Source: Duganella dendranthematis (lineage in GTDB: Bacteria > Pseudomonadota > Gammaproteobacteria > Burkholderiales > Burkholderiaceae_D). Taken from it: DNA of 64,000 nucleotides. Numbering within the stretch: the first letter of the stretch is position 1; every line of letters begins with the position of its first letter. The stretch lies in assembly GCF_012849375.1 (NCBI RefSeq), contig NZ_CP051684.1:3224001-3288000 (forward strand). The letters are read 5' to 3'. Made by a program: the position numbers and the translations under genes. Of the stretch, positions 43,842 to 57,353 are shown in pieces. Below the pieces are notes generated by a model. It was not told the origin of the DNA, made no database searches, and saw only the letters and a program-made list of their open reading frames with translations.

Positions 43842-44867
43842 TTACTCGGACTTTTCGCTGACCTGGGCCGACTCGAAGGTGGCCATCTGGTTCAGGAAGT
43901 TGACGGCGGCGTGCAGCAGCGGCAGCGCCAGCGCGCAGCCGGTGCCTTCGCCGAGGCGCAGGCCGAGGTTCAGCAGCGGTTTGGCGCCCAGCGCGTCGAG
44001 CATTTGTTTGTGGCCGTTTTCGTCGGAGCAGTGGGCGAACACGCAGTAGTCCAGGATCGCGGGATGCATGCGGGCGGCGACCAGCAGCGCGCTGGTGACG
44101 ATAAAGCCGTCGATCAGCAGGATCTTGCGCAGTTCCGCCGCCTTCAGCATGGCGCCGGCCATCATGGCGATTTCCAGCCCGCCGAAAGTGGCCAACACGT
44201 CTAGCGCCTCGGTGGCGTGAGCGTGCCTGTCGACTGCCGCCTCGATCACGCGTTGTTTATGCAGGATGCCGTCGGCCGACAGGCCGGTGCCGGCGCCGAC
44301 GCATTGCGCTACCGGGATGCCGGTCAACTTGTGCATCAGCGCAGCGGCGGCGGTGGTGTTACCGATGCCCATTTCGCCGAAGCCGACCACATTGCCTTCC
44401 AGTTCTGACGCCAGCGCCATGCCGGCCGCCAGCGCGGTCTGGCACAGATCGCGGCTCATCGCCGGTTCGTTGGCGAAGTTGCGGGTGCCGTGCGCCAGCT
44501 TGCGGTCGGTCAGGCCGTCGCGTGGGCCGAAGTCGTGATTGACGCCGGCGTCGATGACGCGCAGCTCGCAATGGTTCTGGGTGGCAAACACATTGATGGC
44601 GGCGCCGCGCGCCAGGAAGTTCTCGACCATTTGCCAGGTCACGTCCTGCGGGTAGGCGGAGATGCCTTCTGCCACCACACCGTGGTCGGCGGCGAACACC
44701 AATATAGAAGGCTTGGTCAGTGCGATGTCGCGGGTGTTCTGGATCAGGCCGATTTGCCTGGCCAGTGCCTCCAGCACGCCCAGGCTGCCCAGCGGCTTGG
44801 TCTTGTTATTAATAGCGCGGTCGAGTTGGGCGGCGAGTGCTTCGTTATGAGTAGGGGAGATGGACAT
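43842..44867 (-). CDS. cobT: Nicotinate-nucleotide:DMB phosphoribosyltransferase
   Basis: 341 residues, full length. INNKTKPLGSLGVLE, FAADHGVVAEGISAYP, and GEMGIGNTTAAAAL are typical; the catalytic Glu is expected near the C-terminal GEGTGCALALPLL. Activates DMB made by BluB. First gene of the cobT-cobS-cobC unit; its start is only 39 bases from the -35 of rRNA operon 3 P1 on the other strand, so their promoters are squeezed together. No riboswitch precedes it. Confidence 0.95.
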   Translation of the reverse strand: MSISPTHNEALAAQLDRAINNKTKPLGSLGVLEALARQIGLIQNTRDIALTKPSILVFAADHGVVAEGISAYPQDVTWQMVENFLARGAAINVFATQNHCELRVIDAGVNHDFGPRDGLTDRKLAHGTRNFANEPAMSRDLCQTALAAGMALASELEGNVVGFGEMGIGNTTAAAALMHKLTGIPVAQCVGAGTGLSADGILHKQRVIEAAVDRHAHATEALDVLATFGGLEIAMMAGAMLKAAELRKILLIDGFIVTSALLVAARMHPAILDYCVFAHCSDENGHKQMLDALGAKPLLNLGLRLGEGTGCALALPLLHAAVNFLNQMATFESAQVSEKSE

Positions 44868-44905
44868 GAGGCTGCATATGAATCGAAGAATTTCGTATTC
44901 TACCC

Positions 44906-45020
44906 TTGCCAGACTGGCCGGCCCTTGTTATGATTCTGTCCCTCACGAAACAACACATGCAAATGCAGCGTTGAGTGAGGAAAAGAAGAGCTTGACGAGA
45001 TGTACGAAACGCCTCATAAT
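44906..45020 (+). promoter_or_regulatory. rrn operon 3 tandem promoters P1 and P2
   Basis: P1 is TTGCCA at 44906-44911 and TATGAT at 44929-44934 (spacer 17). P2 is TTGACG at 44992-44997 and CATAAT at 45015-45020 (spacer 17), with a better -10 than in operons 1 and 2. Confidence 0.8.
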
Positions 45021-45070
45021 CTTGCCTCTTCGCTGACAAACAAAACGCTTTGTTAGCACGCAGTACAGAA

Positions 45071-45087
45071 TGATCTTTAAAAATTTA
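45071..45087 (+). promoter_or_regulatory. rrn operon 3 leader boxA
   Basis: TGATCTTTAAAAATTTA, as in the other two operons. Confidence 0.65.
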
Positions 45088-45221
45088 CAGTCGATAAGTG
45101 TGGGCATTTGGTGCTGCAACAAAAAGCATTAAATGCTCAACAAAGAAATATTCAGTAGAAATACTGTCAGTATTTTTGAGAAGAGCGAACCAGTGACCAG
45201 CAGTGGTCACAAACAGAGATT

Positions 45222-49805
<4,584 letters not shown>

Positions 49806-49921
49806 ATAACCTTGACGGTTATGCGCATTTACTCTGATGATGAGTGGTGCTACCCCAACAACTAAACTTTACTTCTCCCAGATTCGCTGTGCAGCCGTTG
49901 GCTGCAGAGCACACAAGTCAA

Positions 49922-50037
49922 AGCTTGATGACCATAGTAAGTCGGTCCCACCCCTTCCCATCCCGAACAGGACCGTGAAACGACTCTACGCCGATGATAG
50001 TGCTGCAACCAGTGTGAAAGTAGGTTATCGTCAAGCT
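49922..50037 (+). rRNA. rrfC: 5S ribosomal RNA, operon 3
   Basis: About 116 bases, apparently identical to the other copies. Confidence 0.93.
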
Positions 50038-50050
50038 AGTTATTAGAAAA

Positions 50051-50086
50051 AGCCCCTTCCGGTATAAAACTGGTTGGGGCTTTTTT
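50051..50086 (+). terminator. rrn operon 3 terminator
   Basis: AGCCCC/GGGGCT stem with an inner CCGG/CTGG pairing, loop TATAAAA and TTTTTT. The loop and inner stem differ from those after operons 1 and 2. Confidence 0.9.
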
Positions 50087-50119
50087 GCTTTTGTGCATTA
50101 AAATGGGTCGATATCTGGT

Positions 50120-53100
50120 ATGCAACCCCATCTTATGCCTCATGTAATGCGTTGTGTCTGTGCTTTGCTGTTGCTGGCGCTGTTGACGGTAGCCCGCGCG
50201 GCCCCGCTCATGCTGCGTTTCGAGCATCTGGGGGTGGAGCAGGGGCTGACGCAGGAGTCGGTCACCAGCATGGTGCAAGACCGCCAGGGCTATATGTGGC
50301 TAGGCACCCAGGCCGGACTAAACCGGTTTGACGGTTACCGCATCACCGCTTTCAAAAACGATCCCACCAATCCCCAGAGTCTGCAGGATAACTACATTCA
50401 GGCCTTGTATGAAGACGCCGCCGGCCGCTTATGGATCGGCAGCAGGAGCGGGCTCGACCGCTACGATCCTGCCACGCAGGTGTTTACCCATGTGCTGTCC
50501 AAGGCGGCGGTGAGCAATATTGTCAGCGATGGCAAACAGGGCTTATGGCTGGGAACGTTTGAGGGCTTGCAGCACCTCGACATGGCCAGTGGCAAGCTGC
50601 AAACGCTGCGCCACGCCGATGGCGATCAGGACAGCATTAACGATGACCGCGTAGCGACGATGGCCAGCGACGGGCATGGCAATTTGTGGCTGGGCACAGC
50701 CCGAGGCCTGGAGTTGCTGCCGGCCGGTAGCACGCAGTTTCTTCACTTCGGGACCCAGGAAAACCGGCCGGAAAACAGCTTTATGTCGCTGTCGATCGGG
50801 CCGGACGGCGTGTTGTGGGCGGGCACGCTCAAGGGTGTGCAGGCATGGCGTGTGAGCGGCCGGTCGGCCGAACGGCTGGCGGTCGAAATCCCGGCCGAGC
50901 TGGCGCAACAGCGCATGACCAAGCTGATGCACGACAGCGACGGCACTTTATGGCTGGGCACGTTTAGCGACGGCCTGCGCCGGCGCGATCCGGCCAGCGG
51001 CCATTTCTATCGCTACCCGCGCGACAATCTGAACCGTTACGGCATTAGCGACACCCAGGTCAGCTCGCTGTACCAGGATCGCACCGGCACGCTGTGGGTC
51101 GGCAACTGGTACGGCGGCGTCGATCGCGTCGACCTCAACAGCGGCGGTTTCGAGCGCTACACCGAACGGGGCGGCGTATTGCCTGGCATCGGCGGCAACA
51201 AGGTGCGCGCCATCGCCGGCGCACCGGATGGCAAGCTGTGGCTGGGGTTGGCGCAGGGGCTGGTCCTGCTGGACCCGGCACGAGGTACGGCCACGCTGAC
51301 GTCGAATGCCGACCAGCGACCGGGATCGCTCCCGCCGGATGCGTTGGGAGCGCTGGCCACCGACCAGAGCGGCCGTTTGTGGCTGGGTTCGCCGAGCGGC
51401 TTGTTCTGGCGCGATGCCGGCGGTAACGATTTCCACGCCTTGCCGCTGAGTGACGATCCGCAGGCGCGGGCGATCCAGCGCATCATGGTGACCAAGGACG
51501 GCATGATTTGGGTGGGGTCGCGCTCGGCCTTGTATCGCATCGATCCGCAAACGCTGGCGGTGCAGACGTATCTGTCCGACACGGATGACGCCGAAAAATT
51601 GTCCGGCCGCGTGTATGCGCTGCTGGAAGACCCGCAGGGCAATCTGTGGGTTGGCACCGAGAACGGCCTGGACCGTCTGGACCGCAGCAGCGGCAAGTTC
51701 GAGCGCTATCGCCACCATGCGACCAAGTCCGACAGCCTGAGTCACAACCGCGTCTACTATCTGTATCAGGACCCGCAGCAGCGGATGTGGATCGGCACCG
51801 CTGCCGGTCTGAACATGGCGCAGATGGGCGCCAATGGCAAACTCAGCTTCCGGGTCTATCCACCGGCCAATGGCCGCTCCTACGATCCGATCGGTGCGAT
51901 CTTGCCGGACCATCAAGGCCGCTTGTGGATCAGCACGACGGCGGGGATCTCGCAGTTCAATCCGGAGACCGGCCTGTTCAGGAATTACGTGGCGCGCGAT
52001 GGCTTGATCGACGGCTCGTATTTCGTCGGTTCAGGCTACCGCGCGCCGGATGGCACACTGTACTTCGGTGGACTGGAGGGCGTGACGGCGTTCCAGCCGG
52101 CGCAGATTCATGACAATCCCGAACCGCCGCAGGTGGCCATCACCGACTTTTCCATCTTCAATCAATCGATCCTCAGCACGCCGCTGCCGGCCGCCGCCGT
52201 GGGGCGCGGGCCGCTCGGCAGCCTGAAGGCGCTGTCGCTGTCGTACCGCGATGCGGTGTTCTCGTTCGAGTTTGCCGGCATGCACTATGCGGACCCGCAG
52301 CGCAACCGCTACGCCTACCAGCTGGAGGGCTTCGATCCCGGCTGGGTGACGGCCGACGCCGGCAAGCGCTTCGCCACCTATACCAATCTCGATCCCGGCC
52401 AATATGTGTTCCGCGTCAAGGCCGCCAACAAGGATGGCGTGTGGAGCGCTGCGCCGGCATCGGTGACGGTGACGATCGCGCCGCCGGTGTGGAAGACCTG
52501 GTGGTTCCGCATCCTGGCCGTGTGCCTGGTGCTGGGGAGCGCTTACCTGTTGTTCCGCATCCGCATCCGCCTGCTGGTGCGGCAGAAGCAGGAGCTGGCG
52601 CAGGAGGTCGACAGCCGCACGCACGAGCTGGTCCGGCAGAAGGAGTCGATCGAGCGCGAGAAGGAAAACGTCGAGCTGGCGCACCGCAATATTTCGCTGC
52701 TGTCGGACATCGGCCGCCGCATTACCGCCAACCTCGACAGCGAGGCCATCATGTCGCTGCTGTACCAGCAGGTGCATGCGCTGATGGACGCCAGCGTGTT
52801 CGGCATCGGCATTTACCGGCCGCAGCAGGAGGTGATCGAGTATCCGTTCGCGATGGAGCGCGGCAAGCGCTACACGCCGTACACCCGCAGCATGCGCGAG
52901 CCGAACCAGCTGGCGGTCTGGTGCATCCAGCATAATCAGGAAGTCTTCATCAACGATCTGGAGCAGGAGTACGGCCGCTATATCGGCAGCCTGGACCTGG
53001 TGTCCGGCGCCGAAGACATGGGCACGCTGGAAGACGGCACCTTGCCGACCGAGCCGCGCTCGCTGATCTATGTGCCGATCTCGGTCGGCGGCCAGGTGCG

Positions 53101-54004
53101 CGGCGTGATCACCGTGCACAGTTATCGCACCCATGCGTACCAGCGCATCGACCTCGACATGCTGACCACGCTGGCCTCCTACGTGGCGGTGGCGTTTGCG
53201 AATGCCGATTCCTACCGCCAGCTGCGCGACGCCCAGCAGCAACTGGTCGAGCGCGAGAAGCTGGCGGCGCTGGGTTCGCTGGTGGCGGGCGTCGCGCACG
53301 AGCTCAATACGCCGATCGGCAACAGCCTGGTGATCGCCAGCACGCTGGAAGACAAGACCAGCGAGATGGAGCTGCTCAACAACGGCAATACGCTGCGCCG
53401 CTCCGACCTGCGCAGTTTCCTTGACGCCTCGCGCGAGGCGTCGACGCTGCTGATGCGCAGCCTGCGCAGTGCGGCCGAGCTGGTCAACAGTTTCAAGCAG
53501 GTGGCGGTGGACCAGGCCAGCGCCAAGCGGCGCCTGTTCAATCTGCATCAGGCCAGCAATGAGATCGTCATGACGATGAAGAACCAGGTGCGCAAGGCGG
53601 GGCACCAGATTACGGTAGAGATGCCGGAAGATATCGTGCTGGACAGCTTCCCCGGTCCGTACGGCCAGGTGGTCATCAATCTGATCAATAACGCGCTGCT
53701 GCATGCGTTTGAGGACCGCGAGGGGGGCGTCATGCGCATGTGGGCGGTGCAACTGGGCGCCGACCGGGTGCGCATCGTGTTCGAGGATGACGGCAGAGGG
53801 ATTTCGACGGAGCATCAGGCGCGCATCTTCGATCCGTTCTTTACCACCAAGCTGGGGCAGGGCGGAAACGGACTGGGCCTGAGCATCACCTACAACATCG
53901 TGACGTCGCTACTGGATGGTTCGATACGGGTGGACAGTGCGGTGGGCGTCGGGACGCGCTTCACGATGGATTTACCGTTGAAGGCGTCCCTGGCGGGGGA
54001 TTAA
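50120..54004 (+). CDS. Two-component sensor histidine kinase with periplasmic double propeller
   Basis: 1294 residues. A signal or anchor (about 1-28) is followed by thirteen to fourteen Reg_prop blades with motifs like GYMWLGTQAGLNRFDG and GNLWVGTENGLDRLD (about 50-680), enough for two seven-bladed propellers. Then come a Y_Y_Y domain (about 700-785), one membrane helix (about 795-816), a coiled coil, a GAF-like domain (about 870-1035), HisKA with the phosphoacceptor His near 1060 (VAGVAHELNTPIG) and HATPase_c (INLINNALLHAF, DDGRGIS, GGNGLGLSI). No receiver domain is fused and no response regulator is adjacent. Likely senses a periplasmic ligand, perhaps a polysaccharide by family analogy. 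The start could instead be the ATG at 50135. Confidence 0.92.
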   Translation: MQPHLMPHVMRCVCALLLLALLTVARAAPLMLRFEHLGVEQGLTQESVTSMVQDRQGYMWLGTQAGLNRFDGYRITAFKNDPTNPQSLQDNYIQALYEDAAGRLWIGSRSGLDRYDPATQVFTHVLSKAAVSNIVSDGKQGLWLGTFEGLQHLDMASGKLQTLRHADGDQDSINDDRVATMASDGHGNLWLGTARGLELLPAGSTQFLHFGTQENRPENSFMSLSIGPDGVLWAGTLKGVQAWRVSGRSAERLAVEIPAELAQQRMTKLMHDSDGTLWLGTFSDGLRRRDPASGHFYRYPRDNLNRYGISDTQVSSLYQDRTGTLWVGNWYGGVDRVDLNSGGFERYTERGGVLPGIGGNKVRAIAGAPDGKLWLGLAQGLVLLDPARGTATLTSNADQRPGSLPPDALGALATDQSGRLWLGSPSGLFWRDAGGNDFHALPLSDDPQARAIQRIMVTKDGMIWVGSRSALYRIDPQTLAVQTYLSDTDDAEKLSGRVYALLEDPQGNLWVGTENGLDRLDRSSGKFERYRHHATKSDSLSHNRVYYLYQDPQQRMWIGTAAGLNMAQMGANGKLSFRVYPPANGRSYDPIGAILPDHQGRLWISTTAGISQFNPETGLFRNYVARDGLIDGSYFVGSGYRAPDGTLYFGGLEGVTAFQPAQIHDNPEPPQVAITDFSIFNQSILSTPLPAAAVGRGPLGSLKALSLSYRDAVFSFEFAGMHYADPQRNRYAYQLEGFDPGWVTADAGKRFATYTNLDPGQYVFRVKAANKDGVWSAAPASVTVTIAPPVWKTWWFRILAVCLVLGSAYLLFRIRIRLLVRQKQELAQEVDSRTHELVRQKESIEREKENVELAHRNISLLSDIGRRITANLDSEAIMSLLYQQVHALMDASVFGIGIYRPQQEVIEYPFAMERGKRYTPYTRSMREPNQLAVWCIQHNQEVFINDLEQEYGRYIGSLDLVSGAEDMGTLEDGTLPTEPRSLIYVPISVGGQVRGVITVHSYRTHAYQRIDLDMLTTLASYVAVAFANADSYRQLRDAQQQLVEREKLAALGSLVAGVAHELNTPIGNSLVIASTLEDKTSEMELLNNGNTLRRSDLRSFLDASREASTLLMRSLRSAAELVNSFKQVAVDQASAKRRLFNLHQASNEIVMTMKNQVRKAGHQITVEMPEDIVLDSFPGPYGQVVINLINNALLHAFEDREGGVMRMWAVQLGADRVRIVFEDDGRGISTEHQARIFDPFFTTKLGQGGNGLGLSITYNIVTSLLDGSIRVDSAVGVGTRFTMDLPLKASLAGD

Positions 54005-54342
54005 ATGCCCCAGATGATGTGCTCGTTTTCCGCCTTGGCGGTACGCAGCATTTCCAGCAGCGGGTAAGCGCGGGCGGAGAAACCGACCCGTTGCGATGCC
54101 GCATGTTCCTTGGTTTCGCCTTCTTCCTGTTCGTGGGCGTGGGCGTCGTGCTCGACGTCGTTTTCCGGGTGCAGCCGGGTTTCGGCCACTTCATGTTCCA
54201 GTACCGACAGCGCCTGCGCGGCTTCGGCTGCGGTGATCACGCCACGGGTAGGATTCTTATGCAACAGGTCCAGGATGCGCTGTGCGTGTTCCTGGTACAT
54301 CAATACTTCCGGGCTGGATTTTGATTTGAATGCAATTAACAT
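54001..54342 (-). CDS. DUF1840 family protein
   Basis: 113 residues from the ATG at 54342, with AGGAAAG about seven bases upstream. LIAFKSKSSPEVLMYQEHA and RILDLLHKNPTRGVITAAE are typical of DUF1840, a small soluble family common in betaproteobacteria without known function. The middle is rich in His, Glu and Asp (VEHDAHAHEQEEGE), suggesting possible metal binding. Convergent with the kinase gene, stops overlapping. Confidence 0.85.
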   Translation of the reverse strand: MLIAFKSKSSPEVLMYQEHAQRILDLLHKNPTRGVITAAEAAQALSVLEHEVAETRLHPENDVEHDAHAHEQEEGETKEHAASQRVGFSARAYPLLEMLRTAKAENEHIIWGI

Positions 54343-54483
54343 AGCGGCACTTTCCTGGTTCGGCAACGGCACGTCCGTTAGCTAAGACTTTAATACATAA
54401 CTGAAACTTTACAACACTTTGCGACCCCTGTTTAGGCGCTACCGCACCCCGATTAAGGATTCCCTAAGCGAATACTTCGGTTT

Positions 54484-54981
54484 TCAGAGGAATTTAAGGG
54501 AAGTGAAGAATGTTTCAGCCTGCTCGGCCTCGATTTTTTGCGGTGCGCCAATGATGACGATTTGGTAAACCCGGCGGTCTTTGGCGATGAAACGGCCGAT
54601 CAGGCGCATGGTCTTGCCGCTGGCATCCACTTCCACCGCGCCGTTGGCGAGCGGCTTGCTGCTGGTGATGATACCGCCGATGTTGTTGACCATGGCGCTC
54701 TGCATCGCCGCCAGAGCGGTCGGCGCCTGGGCGGCGTCGGCCAGTTGCGAGCTGCCGACGGCGAACACCACGCCGTCGATGTTGGCGGCGGTCATGGTCA
54801 TGCTGACCGGCAACTGGTCGAGGTGGATGGGGCGGGTCTGCGTCGCCGGCTTGCCGGGGAACAGCACGCTGTACGGCGCGTCGGCGCTGCGGTAGTCGCG
54901 CCAGTCGTACTTCGGACTGCATGCCGACAAGGTGACGGCCGTCAGCAGCGCCAGTAACAGTGTCGGCATGCGCGTCCTCAT
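54484..54981 (-). CDS. Hypothetical lipoprotein
   Basis: 165 residues with a signal peptide and lipobox LSAC (Cys about residue 21). The mature part (PYSVLFPGKPATQTR, NIGGIITSSKPLANG, FIAKDRRVYQIVIIG) has an alternating beta pattern. I do not recognise a named function. The start overlaps the stop of the M1 peptidase gene by four bases, so the two are co-translated and probably act together in the envelope. Confidence 0.8.
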   Translation of the reverse strand: MRTRMPTLLLALLTAVTLSACSPKYDWRDYRSADAPYSVLFPGKPATQTRPIHLDQLPVSMTMTAANIDGVVFAVGSSQLADAAQAPTALAAMQSAMVNNIGGIITSSKPLANGAVEVDASGKTMRLIGRFIAKDRRVYQIVIIGAPQKIEAEQAETFFTSLKFL

Positions 54982-56678
54982 CGCTTGGACTTCTTCTTCT
55001 CGTCAGCGGCCTTCCAGGCGTCGATCCATGGCTGCTGGCGCAGCACGCGCGACATCGGGTCGATGGTTACCATGGCGTGCGGCGGCACGGTGACCACGCA
55101 GACGCCATCGCTCATCGGCAGCTTTTCGATGCGCTGGTTGACGCGCACTTCGATCGGCATCGGGAAGGCGCCGCCATCTTTCAGCTTCCAGCGCAGCGTC
55201 AGCTTGTCGCCGCTGCGTTCCTCCACCAGTTCCGGCAGCGCGGCGTGGTAGAGGTAGGCGTCGAAGAACCAGTTCAGGTCGCGGCCGCTGGCTTCGTTGC
55301 TGAACTGGACGAATTCCTTGGTGCTGCTCCAGCGTGGCTGGAAGTTGCCCGGCGTTGGCGTGGCGGTGCCGTACACCATGCGGCGGGTGGCGGTGAAGAA
55401 GGCATCGTCGCCGATCAGGTTGCGCAGCGTGTGCAGAATCAGCGCGCCCTTGGTGTAGATGTCGTTGCCGGGGCCGCCGCGCGCCTCTTCGTAGATGTCC
55501 TCGATGCGCTGGGTCTTGCCGCTGACCACCGGCGCCTTGTTCGACAGCGACTTACGGAAGTTGAACAGCTCGGCCTGGAAGTCGCGTTCACCGCGTAGCG
55601 ATTCCAGATACAGCGGCTGCATGTAGGAACCGAAGCCTTCATGCAGCCACATATCGTCCCAGTCGGCATTGGTCATCTGGTTGCCGAACCATTCGTGCGA
55701 CAGCTCGTGGTGCAGCAGCCAGTCGTAGCCGTAGGCGGACTTGGCGTAGCCGTTGCCGTAGGCGTTGATGGTCTGGTGCTCCATGCCCAGGTGCGGGGTT
55801 TCGACCACGCCCATTTTCTCGTCGCCGAACGGGTACGGACCGACGCGGTATTCAAAGAAATCCAGCATCGGCGTGAACTCGGCGAACAGGCCTTTGGCGT
55901 CCTCATCGTGGCCCTTCAGGTACCACATGCGCAGCGGAATGGTGTTGCCGAAGCGGCTGGCGTAGTCGCCGGACAGCATCTCGTACGGGCCGATGTTGAG
56001 GGCGACGCCGTAGGTGCTGGGGTTCTTGGCGCGCCAGTTGTAGGTGCGCCAGCCGTCTTTCTCTTCCATGCCGGTGGCCACGCCGTTACCGGCCACCACC
56101 AGCGGCGACGGCACGGTGATGTGCAGATCGATCAGCTGCGGCTTGCCCATCGGGTGGTCGATGCAGGGCCAGAACATATCGCAGCCTTCGCCTTCGACGG
56201 TGGTGGCGATCCACGGCTGGCCGTCCTTGGTCTGGCTCCAGGTGAAGGCGCCGTCCCACGGCGCGTGTTTCGCGACGTGCGGCACACCGTGGTACTGGAT
56301 GCGCACGGTGGTGCGGGCGCCGGCTTGCAGCGGTGTCGGCAGCGTCAGGTACAGGCGGCCGTCGGGATTGCTGATGGCGGCGGGCGCCAGCGTGACGCCG
56401 TCGACGCTGGCGCTGTCGATTGGCAGGTTGCGGTCGAGTTCGACGGCGATGCGGGTCAGCGGTTCTTTCAGCAGGAAGATCAGGGCGGCGTCGCCGCGAA
56501 TGCTCTTGGTGGCCGGATCGACGCGCAGCGCCAGATCGACTTTTTCAAACGTCACCGCCAGCTGTTCGGGCGCGCGCGGGCTGCCGGAGTTGGACGTGAA
56601 ATCGGTGGGCGGCACTTGGGTCGTGGCACAGCCGGCCAGCACGGCGCTGGCGGCGAGATACAGAGGCAAACGGGTCAT
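54978..56678 (-). CDS. M1-family zinc aminopeptidase (lipoprotein)
   Basis: 566 residues from the ATG at 56678. Lipobox LAGC (Cys about 16). The N-terminal beta domain leads to GMEHQTINAYG, the GAMEN-type exopeptidase motif, and the zinc site HHELSHEWFGNQM (about 322-328) with the third ligand Glu in WLHEGFGSYM eighteen residues on. The active site therefore looks complete. The C-terminal half is shorter than in PepN, as in the leukotriene-hydrolase-like group. Envelope-anchored, coupled to the downstream lipoprotein gene. Confidence 0.92.
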   Translation of the reverse strand: MTRLPLYLAASAVLAGCATTQVPPTDFTSNSGSPRAPEQLAVTFEKVDLALRVDPATKSIRGDAALIFLLKEPLTRIAVELDRNLPIDSASVDGVTLAPAAISNPDGRLYLTLPTPLQAGARTTVRIQYHGVPHVAKHAPWDGAFTWSQTKDGQPWIATTVEGEGCDMFWPCIDHPMGKPQLIDLHITVPSPLVVAGNGVATGMEEKDGWRTYNWRAKNPSTYGVALNIGPYEMLSGDYASRFGNTIPLRMWYLKGHDEDAKGLFAEFTPMLDFFEYRVGPYPFGDEKMGVVETPHLGMEHQTINAYGNGYAKSAYGYDWLLHHELSHEWFGNQMTNADWDDMWLHEGFGSYMQPLYLESLRGERDFQAELFNFRKSLSNKAPVVSGKTQRIEDIYEEARGGPGNDIYTKGALILHTLRNLIGDDAFFTATRRMVYGTATPTPGNFQPRWSSTKEFVQFSNEASGRDLNWFFDAYLYHAALPELVEERSGDKLTLRWKLKDGGAFPMPIEVRVNQRIEKLPMSDGVCVVTVPPHAMVTIDPMSRVLRQQPWIDAWKAADEKKKSKR

Positions 56679-56775
56679 CGTGGTCCTGGAGTGAGTGAGC
56701 TGCGAGCAAATATAGCAGCAAGCTGGCAAGACTTGGTATGTAGATACAGTGCCCGAGCCACTTTTTATATTGGCG

Positions 56776-56984
56776 TTAGCCGCTTGGCGTGCATAGATCG
56801 TAGCTGATCAATGTGATTACTCTGCGTTCTTGCTCGAATACTTCCAATACCTGGTTAGTCAGATCGGTTCGCTGCGCTTTGCTCCCAGGAGCCCTCGATC
56901 TCTCGAGCACGTTGCCTCAAAACCGGCGTCAATTGCCATGCCCACCAGGCTTGGGGACAGACACTCGTCGAGGAACAGGCGCCA
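56776..56984 (-). pseudogene. Decayed PIN-like toxin (DUF5615 type)
   Basis: After codon TGG at 56982-56984 the frame reads RLFLDECLSPSLVGMAIDAG then FEATCSRDRGLLG, the N-terminal half of a DUF5615 PIN-like toxin with its conserved Asp and Glu. The frame then stops at 56859. A different frame continues with DLTNQVLEVFEQERRVITLI until 56776, which looks like the rest of the protein, so there is a frameshift near 56859. Its own start codon seems lost: the frame runs straight in from the antitoxin. Confidence 0.6.
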
Positions 56985-57335
56985 CTCATTTTCTGATAGA
57001 TGAACCTGAGTGATGCTGGTTACTTTCCAATCCGGATGTGTCTCGGACATGCGTCGGGCTCTTTCTTGCGTCGGATGCGTTTGCGTATAGATTTGAGCTG
57101 ACTCGACTAAATCTTCCGTCAGCAAGGCATACGATTCGTTGAGCTCCGCCAAGGGCAAGCCGTCCGCAAGCGAACCGACGACCGTCTCAGCGAGCCGGGA
57201 GATGTGTCATTCGGATCCTTGGCGGATCAATGGTTCAGAGACCACGTGGTTTGCTACTGCGCTATGGATGACAGGTTCGCTGAGTCCTGCGATGTAGGCC
57301 GCTTCTGCGCTGCTAAGGAAAGTCGTGGACGGCAT
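56985..57335 (-). pseudogene. Decayed antitoxin of a DUF5615-type toxin-antitoxin pair
   Basis: Starts at 57335 with AAAGGAG about eight bases upstream: MPSTTFLSSAEAAYIAGLSE and on for 42 residues to a TGA at 57207-57209. The same frame then stays open (HISRLAETVVGSLADG, SETHPDWKVTSITQVHLSE) to the toxin, so the TGA is a premature in-frame stop. The HTH-like start and the PDWKVTS tail resemble antitoxins paired with PIN-like toxins. Lies 18 bases after comM on the same strand. Confidence 0.6.
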
Positions 57336-57353
57336 GATGCTTCTCCTTTGAGG

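Noticed and set aside
52031..53815. 594-codon minus-strand frame under the histidine kinase gene
   Set aside because: Antisense shadow of the kinase coding frame; His/Arg/Leu-rich with no recognisable domain.
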